Shown here: positions 1 to 9,961 of the stretch, piece by piece
Layout: every line of letters starts with the position of its first letter
Numbering within the stretch: position 1 is the first letter of the stretch
Assembly: GCF_000005505.3 (NCBI RefSeq)
Contig: NC_016134.3
Span: 22,581,584 to 22,645,583 of the forward strand
DNA: 64,000 nucleotides
Source of the DNA: Brachypodium distachyon
Lineage: Eukaryota; Streptophyta; Magnoliopsida; Poales; Poaceae
Reading direction: 5' to 3'
Position numbers and translations under genes: made by a program
The notes under the pieces: generated by a model
What the model was told of the DNA's origin: nothing
The model's input: the letters and a program-made list of their open reading frames with translations, nothing else
Database searches by the model: none

Positions 1-49
1 TTCTCGTAGAATCGAGAATGAAGTTTTCATTCTGTACATGCCAGATCAT
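1..49 (-). pseudogene. ndhB: ndhB N-terminal fragment (plastid NADH dehydrogenase-like subunit 2)
   Basis: The minus strand from the ATG at 49-47 reads MIWHVQNENFILDSTR, the start of plastid NdhB, a membrane subunit of the thylakoid NDH complex. Only 16 codons lie in the window and the rest would be to the left. In nuclear DNA among retrotransposons this is a transferred plastid fragment and is not expected to be functional. Confidence 0.88.
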
Positions 50-278
50 GAATTAGTAACTGCATCCAATCTCCCAAAAGTCCTGATTGTTTCTATTTTT
101 GGAATGGCATATTTACAGAATCCCCATGAATAGGATCAAACCTTATTCCATTTCCATAAGATTCTTCTTTCTTATTCTTAAGCAAGCCCTCGAGAGGGCT
201 TAGTTGATCATGATTTTTGTTTTCTCTTTCTTTTCCTTTTTGTTTGTTTCGAGAAAGATATCGTCCGATTCTCCTTCT
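1..278 (-). other. Plastid-derived nuclear DNA (NUPT)
   Basis: AT-rich sequence unlike its surroundings. Read on the minus strand it is the spacer upstream of plastid ndhB followed by the ndhB start. A perfect 8-bp-arm stem-loop (184-191 pairs with 194-201) lies in the spacer. The match stops at about 278, where LTR B sequence resumes; the same LTR point in the other LTR copy is about 13150. The piece continues left of the window. Recognition is from memory of grass plastomes, with no alignment. Confidence 0.85.
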
Positions 279-760
279 AAACTACTGTTTATACAGATTT
301 GAAGATATCAAATTCAAATGGAAAAACAAATGCCATATTAATATCCCTTGCATTTTTCTGATCAATTTACATATAAAGTTTGCATGATTTGGACAAGGTA
401 TGCAAAAGATATGATTTAAACAAGAACAACACAAAACAAACAACTCGGTCGGGGTTGCACATGCCGGTGGCAACGACCTACCTGCAACTAGTACTATCGA
501 TACAAACACGGGCATCTCATACAATACATGCATTTCACTATTCGCAACGTACGGGTCTATGACACCAAACGATCGCTCCAAGGTGCTACCTTTGTAGCGT
601 GCCACGGCGTAGTCGATGTAGTCGATGTCGTCGAAGTAGTCGTACGGTCGAGGTAGTCATACACGTAGGCGTTCGTGGCTCCTCGTACGTAGTCGTGCGC
701 GGCTACTCGTCCGGCTCCGGGTCTTCAGTCTCCTCGGCACGCGGCAGTAGCAGCACCAAC

Positions 761-1767
761 TGATATGGACATGCTAACCATGGATACGACCATTAGAACC
801 CTAATTGTTGGTGTCTCTAATAATTATAATCAGGTGAATTCAATTACAAAATGTTTTCAATATGTTACTTGCAAAGAGGCGGAGCTACTATCTTGGGTAA
901 TCTTATTATGTAGGCATCTTATTGAACTTCACAAGTCCAAAGTGAAGATGAAGTGTTATAGCCTGCAAAGGGAGATTCAAAGTGAAGCCTATCAAGTCTA
1001 CTTTCCAACAAATCAAACGGCACATGATTCGGAGCTTGCTAGAGAAAGATATCACGAATTAAAGTTGAATCCGATTCGGGTCCGAGCTGTCAGGAGACCC
1101 AAATTTGTTTTAATCACCCAGGCCGCATCCAGAGTCCAAATCAAGCAAACAAGTACTTGTTGGAAAGGTAATTACAAGACCTTTCCAACGGATCTGGTCC
1201 CATCAAGAGATTCGACTCGTGCTGATCGTGGCGGACAAAACAAGCTGACGGATCTGTTTTTCTGTTTCCTAAAGAGTTGTAGTTTGTTAGGAAAGTTAGA
1301 GATAGAGTTGGATTTCGGACTCCATACTCAAGGTGGATGAAAATATCTCTCCCTCCTCCTTTATATACCCCATGAGCCCCCTAAGGAGCCTTGGGTTTTG
1401 TTTAGTTAAAAGTTAGCCATCGCTACTACTTCGTGTAATCATGTGTGTCAGTTAGACCACCTGTTTTACCGCTTTCGGAACCCCAACTTATCGTCTCGTT
1501 GAGACATTGGTTTGATATAGTATATTCCCAATTTTAGATTGCATCCGCTATTTATCTTGTTCTTGCTTGTTCTTCGATTGCTTGCAGGAACAAAGATCTT
1601 CGTGGTCAGGTTGATCGTGCCCCCGCGTGATCAATAACCCTTTGGAGTTGGTGTATCGATTGCTAAGGCGCTGCCTCCTAGGCCGTAGTCGGATCGTCAA
1701 CGTCACCTCCTACCCAAATCGAGAGTTACCAATCTCATCGAAAGATCGGGCCCCCCGTCCCGTATCA
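761..1767 (+). repeat. 5' LTR of element D
   Basis: 1007 bp, TGATATGG...CCGTATCA. A TATA box (TTATATA, 1361-1367) lies about 600 bp into the LTR, followed by a CT-poor leader. Confidence 0.93.
1361..1370 (+). promoter_or_regulatory. TATA box of the element D LTR
   Basis: TTATATACCC in a C/T-rich setting, repeated at the same place in the 3' LTR. The D-family solo LTR has CATATATA at 23293-23300. Confidence 0.6.
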
Positions 1768-1769
1768 CG

Positions 1770-1781
1770 TGGTATCAGAGC
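1770..1781 (+). promoter_or_regulatory. Primer binding site of element D
   Basis: TGGTATCAGAGC, two bases after the 5' LTR. It is complementary to the 3' end of initiator tRNA-Met, as in most plant LTR elements. Confidence 0.9.
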
Positions 1782-2146
1782 TTAAAGTTGCTCGGTGAGA
1801 TTTTTCCAGTTTATCCGTAGTTTAGATCTGTTTTTACCTATCGTCTAGAAAAAGCCAATAAAAATTAGAATTAGTTAACTTGTCCTAGAACCAATCTGAG
1901 CCTTGCAATTTTCGCTTTAGTATTAGCATTGTTGAATCGTTGCTGCATTAATCGTGTCGAGTTGCTGGAATGATATTCATGATGATTGTGTGACTAATTA
2001 TCTCATGAGATTGTGTTATAAAACATTAATTGTCCAACATGAGAGTGGAGTTAAAAATAACGATAAATACATATACCATGCGCATACCTTGTCTCTTTTG
2101 TTAGCATATTTTCAGCATAAATGACGTTGAGGACGGCTTTCCTTTC

Positions 2147-2159
2147 AAAAAAGGGAGGA
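2147..2159 (+). promoter_or_regulatory. Polypurine tract of element D
   Basis: AAAAAAGGGAGGA immediately before the 3' LTR, the priming site for plus-strand synthesis. Confidence 0.8.
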
Positions 2160-3167
2160 TGATATGGACATGCTAACCATGGATACGACCATTAGAACCC
2201 TAATTGTTGGTGTCTCTAATAATTATAATCAGGTGAATTCAATTACAAAATGTTTTCAATATGTTACTTGCAAAGAGGCGGAGCTACTATCTTCTGTAAT
2301 CTTATTATGTAGGCATCTTATTGAACTTTACAAGTCCAAAGTGAAGATGAAGTGTTATAACCTGCAAAGAGAGATTCAAAGTGAAGCCTATCAAGTCTAC
2401 TTTCCAACAAATCAAACGGCACATGATTCGGAGCTTGCTAGAGAAAGATATCACGAATTAAAATTGAATCCGATTCGGGTCCGAGCAGTTAGGAGACCCG
2501 AATTTGTTTTAATCACCCAGGCCGCATCCGGAGTCCAAATCAAGCAAACAAGTACTTGTTGGAAAGGTAATTACAATACCTTTCTAACAGATCTGGCCCC
2601 ATCAAGAGATTCGACTCGTGCTGGCCGTGGCGGACAAAACAAGCTGACGGATCTGTTTTTCTGTTTCCTAAAGAGTTGTAGTTTGTTAGGAAAGTTAGAG
2701 ATAGAGTTGGATTTCGGACTCCATACTCAAGGTGGACAAAAATATCTCTCCCTCCTCCTTTATATACCCCATGAGCCTCCCTAAGGAGCCTTGGGTTTTG
2801 TTTAGTTAAAAGTTAGCCATCGCTACTACTTCGTGTAATCGCGTGTGTCGGTTAGACCACCTGTTTTACCGCTTTCGGAACCCCAACTTATCGTCTCGTT
2901 GAGACATTGGTTTGATATAGTATATTCGCAATTTTAGATTGCATCCGCTATTTATCTTGTTCTTGCTTGTTCTTCGATTGCTTGCAGGAACAAAGACCTT
3001 CGTGGTCAGGTTGATCGTGCCCCCGCGTGATCAATAACCCTTTGAAGTTGGTGTATCGATTGCTAAGGCGCTGCCTCCTAGGCCGTAGTCGGATCGTCAA
3101 CGTCACCTCGTACCCAAATCGAGAGTTACCAATCTCATCGAAAGATCGGGCCCCCCGTCCCGTATCA
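2160..3167 (+). repeat. 3' LTR of element D
   Basis: 1008 bp, same ends and TATA box (about 2760-2766) as the 5' LTR. Confidence 0.93.
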
Positions 3168-5733
3168 CCAACAAACAACAGCACCAACACACCAAAGAGA
3201 GAGGGCAGCGGCAGCACAGAGAGGGCAGAGAGCAGTGGCAACACCACAATAGGAGAGAAGAGAGAGGGAGAGCTAGCGCAGCAACAGCAGCAACCAAGAG
3301 GGAGATAGAGAGCAGCAGCAGCACGCAAGGAGGCTTGGGTCGTGCAGGGGCTCAGCCGGAGGCCGACGGCATTGGGGCAGAGCAAGGGAGCAGTGACGCC
3401 GTGCTTGGGGAAGGGGAGGCGGAGCGGTCGACGTGCGCGGAGGAGGGCGGAGCTGGGCGCTAGGCAGGCACGGCCGACGGGAGTAGGGAAAGAGGCGCGG
3501 ACGCGGCGACGAGGTGGAGGAGGCGCTCGGTGGAGACGGGGCGTGCGGGCGGCCAAGCGGAGGCGGAGGCGGAGGCGCGGGCAGGCGCGGGGAGTCCTGG
3601 GCGTGGGAGGTTGGTCGCCGGCGACGGGGAGAGGCGGCCAGGAGCAAGGGGAGGCTCCGGTCGTGTGGGAGGAATAGGCGCGCGGGCGACGGGGAGATGG
3701 AGGCGGCATCGGTGTGGTGGAGAGGTGCGGCCGGAGGAGCTAGGCGGCGCGATGGAGGACGGAGCAGGAGGATGCGGCGCGCGAGGTGGTGGCACTGGAG
3801 CAGCAGGCGGGCGGCACGCTTGGAGGTGGTTGCCGGTAGAGGAAGAGAGGTGCGCGGGGAGAGAGGAGAAGAGGGGTGCGCGGCGCAGAGGAGCGGGGGA
3901 GCACGCGAGAGAGAGATGGCGCCTGGGAGGAGGGGAGCTCGGGAAGCTTGGCGGCAGGGAGGAACTCGTGGGAAGAAGAAGAGAAGGGGAGAAGAAGGTG
4001 GTGGCGGAGGAGGAAAAGGAGGGAGAGAAAAAAAAGAAAAAGCCAGGGAGCTAGCTTTTATGGGCTTGGGTTTGCTTAATGGGCTTTTGGGCCAACAAAA
4101 GCCTCAAACAAAAAATACGGTTTTTGCAATTTTAGATTTTGAAAATAGACAAGGGACAAATGGCTAGGTCTAACTAAACCCGAAAATAATTTTTCAAACT
4201 CAAATTAGGATTTGTACAAAATAGTTTTAGGCTTTCGCGAACACACAAAAAGGCAAGCACACGACAACACAACAAAAGTGATATTTCATGCAAACAAAAT
4301 GTGAGATGATGCTAATGACATTGCATATATGCAGATGATGGCATGAGCACAACAACATAAAGAAGATAATTAAATTACAAAACAGTCCAAAAGGGCTTAA
4401 AAGGAAAAGGGTTGCTCTCGGGCTGTTACAACTTTCCCCCACTCAAAGGAATCGTGTCCCAAGATTCCAAAAGAAGGAAAGGAAGGAAGTGGAATACTCG
4501 GTCCAACGATGGTCTTCACGTTGCGACACTTGTGCTTGAAGAGGTTGACGATCTTGTCAAAGAGCGACATTCGGCTTCACGAAGGATGTGAACCAAACGC
4601 TCCGGGTAAGAAGGTCAAGGACTAGATACCGAAGCGAAGCAGAGCATAGGACACGTGAAAACACAACGTGCACCTTAGAGAGGTTGGAGGAAGGTTGAAT
4701 CAAACAAGAAACTTGAAAAGGTGAATGTGTCGTGGAGCGAACTTGTCCTTGATACCTGAACGATGTACACCTCACAACAAAGTAACACGAAGAAAAGATT
4801 GGCCACATGGTGCATATACCAAGACTAATGTCCTGATTTTAGTGCAACTGGGTGAAAAAGGAGAGGAGTGCCATGAGCATCTTTGAGAAAGAATTCTCTT
4901 AGACCTTGATGATTAGGAACATCAATGCATCCTTACAGAACACAATCCCTTTGTCATCAGTTGTGAAACTCTTGGACACGGAATTGCCAGCAATAATCAC
5001 ATAAATGAGCTTACGGGCAAGGAGAATTGCGACTAACACGAATGTTGTCTTCCAACGTTGACATAACAAACAGGTTGGCGAGATAACCTTGTGGAATGAG
5101 TTCAAGGTTCAGTTTTCACAAATTCCTCATGGAGAGCAGGTTGACAAACCTTAAACATGAGGTTGTTGCAAAAAGAATTGCGACTAAGGCATCAGCCACA
5201 ACAATAGCTTTGCCCGAAGTGTGAAATTGTCAAAACAAAGTCTTCGATGTTCTAAATTCAGCGTCACGGTCTGAGATTAAGATCATTTGGTGAAAACATA
5301 CTTGAGGCTTTGGTTCTCGAAAAAGATTTCGCAATGGTTGCCGAGCAAGTAATGTCACTAGACTTTGAGAGAAAGAAACAAGTGCAGGAAATTCAGGATC
5401 ATGAGTCGGATAGTTGTATGTTCGTGAAAACGAAGTTGGCGAGACGCATACGCCACAACTTATTTATGATCTTGGAAGAGAATGGCGCCTAGACCTTAGT
5501 GAGAAACACCTCAAAAGATCCGAAAAGAGCTTGAAGAGTCTAAAGGAGCTAGAACTAGAGAAGGGTGTCAGAGTTAGGTTACAATTCTAGGAAAACTGTG
5601 GGTTAGGAAGCTTTTCTTTCAAGATATGGAAACTCATCGCACTGTGAGGTCCAAAGGAAACGTTTATCCTTCTTGAAGATAATAGCGAAAGGAAGGCGAC
5701 CTTGTAGAAGTTAGAACTTCAGGAAGCCGGAAT

Positions 5734-6499
5734 TTACCTAAAGTGTAAGCCACACACTGATCCATCGATCCAACATAACAAGAGCGAATAATAAGAGTGG
5801 TCGATATGGTGGCCAATCCATCTCGCACCCAAACTATCAACTGTGTACATGAATGGGTGGATTGAGCAACTTAACTCTTGGAATTTGCAAAGGTAGAGAG
5901 GTGGTGCAAAAAGATTGGATAGAACAAGAAATAGATCTTCAGCAAGATTCTTCTGATTGGAGTTGTCGAGGACATCATTGAAGAGGACCACCAAGAATGT
6001 CGAGATATTCCAAAAAGACAAAGTTGAAGAGACAACAGAAGGTTGATGAAGTATTGATGAGGCCAAAGACATGGTTGAGTACTCGTAAAGACCAAAATGA
6101 GTGATGGAAGGAAGTCTTTGGAATGTCCTCATTCATATTTGAGTTTATGGTAACCCATTCTCAAATCAAGTTTAGAAAAAGACTCACGTGCCAGACAGCT
6201 GATCAAAAGATCGTTGATGCGCGGGAGAGGATACTTGGTCTTAATTGTACACTGATTAAGAGGACGATAATTAATGCACATGCACTTGGTTTTTATTCCC
6301 CTTCTGCACAAACAGAGTGGATAATTCCAAGGATAAGAACTAAGTCGGAAGTAGCCTTTAAGTTTGAAGTCTTCCAATTCTTTCTTGAGCTTAACAAGTT
6401 ATTGGGAAACATCTTGTAAGGCCGATAGAAAATTGAAGTTAATCCTGGTTCTAGTTTGATAACAAACTTGATTGCTTTATTAGACGGAATGCCTAGCAA
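5734..6499 (-). pseudogene. Gypsy reverse transcriptase remnant of element B
   Basis: Broken RT. From 6499 downward the minus strand gives a protease/RT linker (IKFVIKLEPG, YRPYKM). It then gives MCINYRPLNQCTIKTKYPLP, the conserved gypsy RT block 2, then SKLDLRMGYHKLK around the first catalytic Asp. After a frame change near 6090 comes FGLYEYSTMS, and downstream, in shifting frames, a scrambled counterpart of the YxDD region with no intact motif. At least two frameshifts and several stops. A chromovirus-type Ty3/gypsy origin is likely and the exact lineage uncertain. Confidence 0.7.
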
Positions 6500-6757
6500 A
6501 TCCTCGGGAACAACATCCGGAAAGATTCAAACAAAAGGAGAGACGAGAAAAGACACCACCTGAGGAACTACAGGAAAAACCCGCGAGATACTTCGTTTGC
6601 AAAACTTAGGCGAGAGGGAACTTTTCCGAAACAAGAAGGGTGGGAAAGAAGGAAAAATAGAGTCTATTCCCACGTTTTCAAATAGTTTAGAGGAACAAAA
6701 TAGATTTCTAGACACAACTTCGACCAAAAGAAGCCAGGGAATCCTAGAGTCAGTTTA

Positions 6758-6769
6758 GCTCTAATATCA
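6758..6769 (-). promoter_or_regulatory. Primer binding site of element B (mutated)
   Basis: The minus strand reads TGATATTAGAGC, three bases after the LTR end. It differs from the initiator tRNA-Met site TGGTATCAGAGC at two positions. Confidence 0.7.
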
Positions 6770-8320
6770 AGTTGTAAGACCCCGGGACCGGAATTATGCA
6801 ATTTAGTCCAAATTGCTAACCTTTGCATAATTCAAGCGTCAAGTTCTTAACCTACGATAAACACCTCAATACACACGCATTAATGTGCTCATCGCAGGAT
6901 TTTGCAACATGAATATCATTACCAAAACTCTACAGAAGAGAGTAATTACAAAGCTCATTGTAACATCTCAGAATTTTCCCATTTTGGAATATTAAATAAA
7001 ATAATTATTTTAAATAAAATATTGGCTTTGGAAATATTTTGGTTGTGAATTTCTGAAGGAATTGAAATTTTTAGGACTTATTTAAATTTTTCCACACCAT
7101 GTTTGAATATTCAACAAAAGAGTGGATTAATATGACTATCCAAATTATACAACATGGTTGGGACATTTAAGTAAGTTCAAAGTTATTCTATTTTGGACCC
7201 ATATGCATCTTATGATTTCCACCGGATTATTCTTTGCGTGTAAATAAATCCTATGTTTTTTTCGAAGGATTTACTATCACACTAAGATTCCAATTCGGAT
7301 GCCATGACCATTTGAGAGCATCGTTGGAATATTTAAATCGATTGGAAATGTTCTCCAACATTTATCTAAATGATAAAGAGAGGGAATAATATGACTTTCC
7401 TAGTATATGGTTGGAAAACATATTTAATGGATCACCTATGTTTTTCTCGATATTTGTTTTGTCGTGTTCATTTTGTTTCCCAGAGGAAACTATCAAATAT
7501 TCGAGAAGACGATAACGTGACATCCTCATGTGCAAATGTTATTCCAACATTTATTCCATCATTGAGAGTGGGATAACGTGACTTCCCAAAGATATATATA
7601 GTTGGAAACATCTGCGATGGTTTACATGGTTTGTGAATTGGTGTTATAAAGCTATTTGGGAATTTAGTGAACCATATAATTATTATAAGATTTTATTTGG
7701 AGTTCAACCCAATGAGGTATTTAGCTAAGGAAGGGTTTTAGTGCAAAGTATGCCAACCCAATATTTTATTGGAGTTTAAACTAATTTATGAAACAAAGGT
7801 TTCATAATAGATTTCAAAATCTATTTTATTCATTACTTATGAAACCCTAATGACATTTATTTAAGCAAAAGTATTTTACTTATTTTATTTTGAAAGGATT
7901 CAAGTCCCAAAAATTCACACTTTGGAGGATTTGAATTTACAAATTTTCTGAAATTTATTTGGACTTATTTGGAGTTAGGAATCAAAAGATATAGACGAAA
8001 ACAAAAAATAGAAAAGAAAAAAAAAAGATTGGACCGACCCAACTGGGCCGGCCCATCTCCACTGAGCAGCCCAGCCGAGCACGAGCTCGTGCTCGTGTTC
8101 TTCCTCCTCTACACGAAAGGAAATCCCTCCTTCCATGTTTTCTTCCTTCGATTTCTTTCCTTCCCGCGCGTCTCTCTTCGAAAGGAAACCACCCCATCAA
8201 TCCTCACCATCCCAGGAACCGATTCAGGCAATCAATTTGAAGTTTCCTCTCATAATCGCCGTTTCCAAAAAAGGCGCCCCGAATGCCGCCCGTTGACATC
8301 CACGCCCGATCTCCCTCCTC

Positions 8321-8334
8321 GGCCAATATAAAAG
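8321..8334 (+). promoter_or_regulatory. CCAAT/TATA box of the 4.4-kb solo LTR
   Basis: GGCCAATATAAAAG, a CCAAT sequence overlapping a strong TATA box about 1.36 kb into the LTR, followed by C/T-rich leader-like sequence. Confidence 0.65.
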
Positions 8335-9769
8335 GATTCCACACACGTCACTTCAAGCCTTTGCCTCTCCTCTCCCATTCCTATGTAGAAAGTTTGCCAC
8401 AAAACTTCTGTACAGCCGGCTACGTCGACGTCTTTCTCCGCCCATCGCCTCCGCCATTGTTGCCGGTGAGCTCTCTCCGAAGGTCCGTTTTTAAATTCCT
8501 TTCACCGGTGCACTCATGTGACCATCTCCTACCTCCGTGACAAAGTTATGCGATCCATCTCCATCGTTGGCCGCGCCGTCCCCGACGTCATGCCGAAGCC
8601 ACGCCTGGAACTCCGCCCGTCGCCGTCCGGAGATGCTACAACCGTGCAAGCTGCGTCACGACGTCCGCCTTGACGCCGTGCATGTCACTAGACTCTTCCA
8701 CGACTACATCGACCCTGCCGACGACTCCTTTGCCATTTTCTGAACTCCGGCGAACTCTGTTTCGGTGAGAAAACTTTCAGCATGATCTGTTTTGGTTAGC
8801 CACGTTTAGAAGCCCATATCTTTTGATCTGTGTATCATTTTCGGCCGATTCTTTCGTCTATGGTTAGATCACGTCCTCCAATATAGGTCAGATCAGTTTG
8901 TATACCCCGTCTCCAAGAGCTTCTGTAGTGCATCTTCGTTTGAAATTGCTATTCACAGCATGTTGTTTCTGGATTAGCCACCTTTCGAAATTCATGTAGG
9001 TTGTTCCATTGATCCGTTTGGTTCCAAACGTTCTGTATTTCATAAATTATATCATTTTCTACACATTAGTGTACTTCTTGCACAAGTTAGGATTCATCTA
9101 CAGAGGTGCATCTTCAATCAAAAAACGTATCTGTTAACACTGTCACATTGGTTAGCTGTCCATTACTTCAAATTAGATGATTCTTTCTTTCATGTCAAGA
9201 TCAAATCCAAATCTAAATCCTAGACCTCTTTTAAGACCTTTACAAGTTCATCCACACTAGTGCATCGTCATTGCAAAACAGTACCTTCATCAGTTCCCCA
9301 CACTTGGCCAATTCTAAGCCTTTAGTTGCAGAAACTTTGTTATAGATTAGCCCTTTTTCTAAGCCTGTAGCTTTAGGTGAAACCAGTGGCTTTCGAAATC
9401 TTGTTGTATCTAGTTTAATTCATCCCATTGGCCCTCTGCCATTTGAAGCCAGTAGGACCTGTACTTTTACAGTAGAAGTTAGCAACTTTAATCTGTCAGA
9501 ATCTGACTAGCCAGCTTTGCAAGCTAGTAGCTAATTCTCTGTAGATCCTTTTGGGATGAGACTTGTTGGGTTAGCTAGTACAATCTTAAAACTATACAGC
9601 AGCATACTTTTCATCCCATGTTCTACCATTTAGCACCATTTGCCAAACAGCCAAAATATCGAAGTTATAACAGTTCCTATAAACTAAATTCAAGACTTAG
9701 CCACTCTAGTCTTAGCCCTAGGACCTAGAACTTTGTTTAGGGTTAAGGTAGTACTAGTTATACGTTAAA

Positions 9770-9961
9770 TTGGTACGGTTATTGATTGCTTCTCATGTTA
9801 ACTTGTGTTTGGTGTTCATTTGGAGTTATATATGGAGTTATTTGAATTGTGTGAATTGTGTATTTATATTTGGTTATTCGTTCTCTATGATAGATCACTC
9901 GGAGTGCGATTGTAGTGATTGTGTGTCGCTTAAGAAGAAGGTTTCAACAATCTTAACCAAG
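9770..9961 (+). other. Conserved LTR short ORF, first exon candidate (solo LTR copy)
   Basis: Starts at an ATG at 9770. It encodes a hydrophobic stretch including FIWSYIW and then SECDCSDC. It ends at AAG followed by GCAAGT, a consensus GC-type splice donor (GC at 9962-9963). FIWSYIW and the Cys motif recur in the element C LTR. Here the donor falls after a complete codon, whereas family A and C copies split a codon. A downstream AG candidate is at 11049-11050. No family is recognised. Confidence 0.35.

Larger units (their letters stand above)
761..3167 (+). mobile_element. Element D: small non-autonomous LTR retrotransposon
   Basis: Two near-identical LTRs (761-1767 and 2160-3167) flank only 392 bp. 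The LTR ends form TGATA...TATCA. The 5-bp target duplication CCAAC is at 756-760 and 3168-3172. A PBS and a polypurine tract are present but there is no gag or pol, so movement must have depended on another element. By hand I count about 27 differences between the two LTRs (under 3%), consistent with a fairly recent insertion. The 190-206 codon ORF in each LTR shows no recognised domain. A relative is the solo LTR at 22762-23678. Confidence 0.93.
279..4430 (-). repeat. 3' LTR of element B (truncated, interrupted by element D)
   Basis: Matches 13150-14478 over 279-755 and about 3173-4430. It is cut on the left by plastid DNA and split by element D (761-3167 plus the second TSD copy). Relative to the 5' LTR it holds roughly 480 extra bases (about 3190-3680), which are GA- and GC-rich. 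Long open frames here on both strands reflect low-complexity Arg/Gly/Glu-rich translation, not genes. Confidence 0.8.
4431..6772 (-). other. Degenerate internal region of element B
   Basis: About 2.3 kb between the LTRs. The 3' end (4431-4560) reads weakly as a gypsy C-terminal tail ending in a Phe-Glu-Trp-Gly motif. 4560-5730 shows no family I can name. RT remnants occupy 5734-6499. 6500-6757 is an A/G-rich leader. Confidence 0.55.

Noticed and set aside
765..1340. 191-codon ORF repeated as a 206-codon ORF at 2164-2784, a possible gene pair
   Set aside because: The two copies are the two LTRs of element D. The frame has no recognised domain and ends differently in each copy.
3342..4167. Several long overlapping plus-strand ORFs, Arg/Gly/Glu-rich, also at 13472-14127
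   Set aside because: They lie in the low-complexity GA/GC-rich part of LTR B, occur in multiple frames at once, and show no domain or conserved frame between the two LTR copies.
7969..8743. Possible host gene: CCAAT/TATA box followed by CT-rich leader and ORFs
   Set aside because: The stretch is inside a solo LTR with a clean target duplication; the promoter is best explained as that of the LTR.
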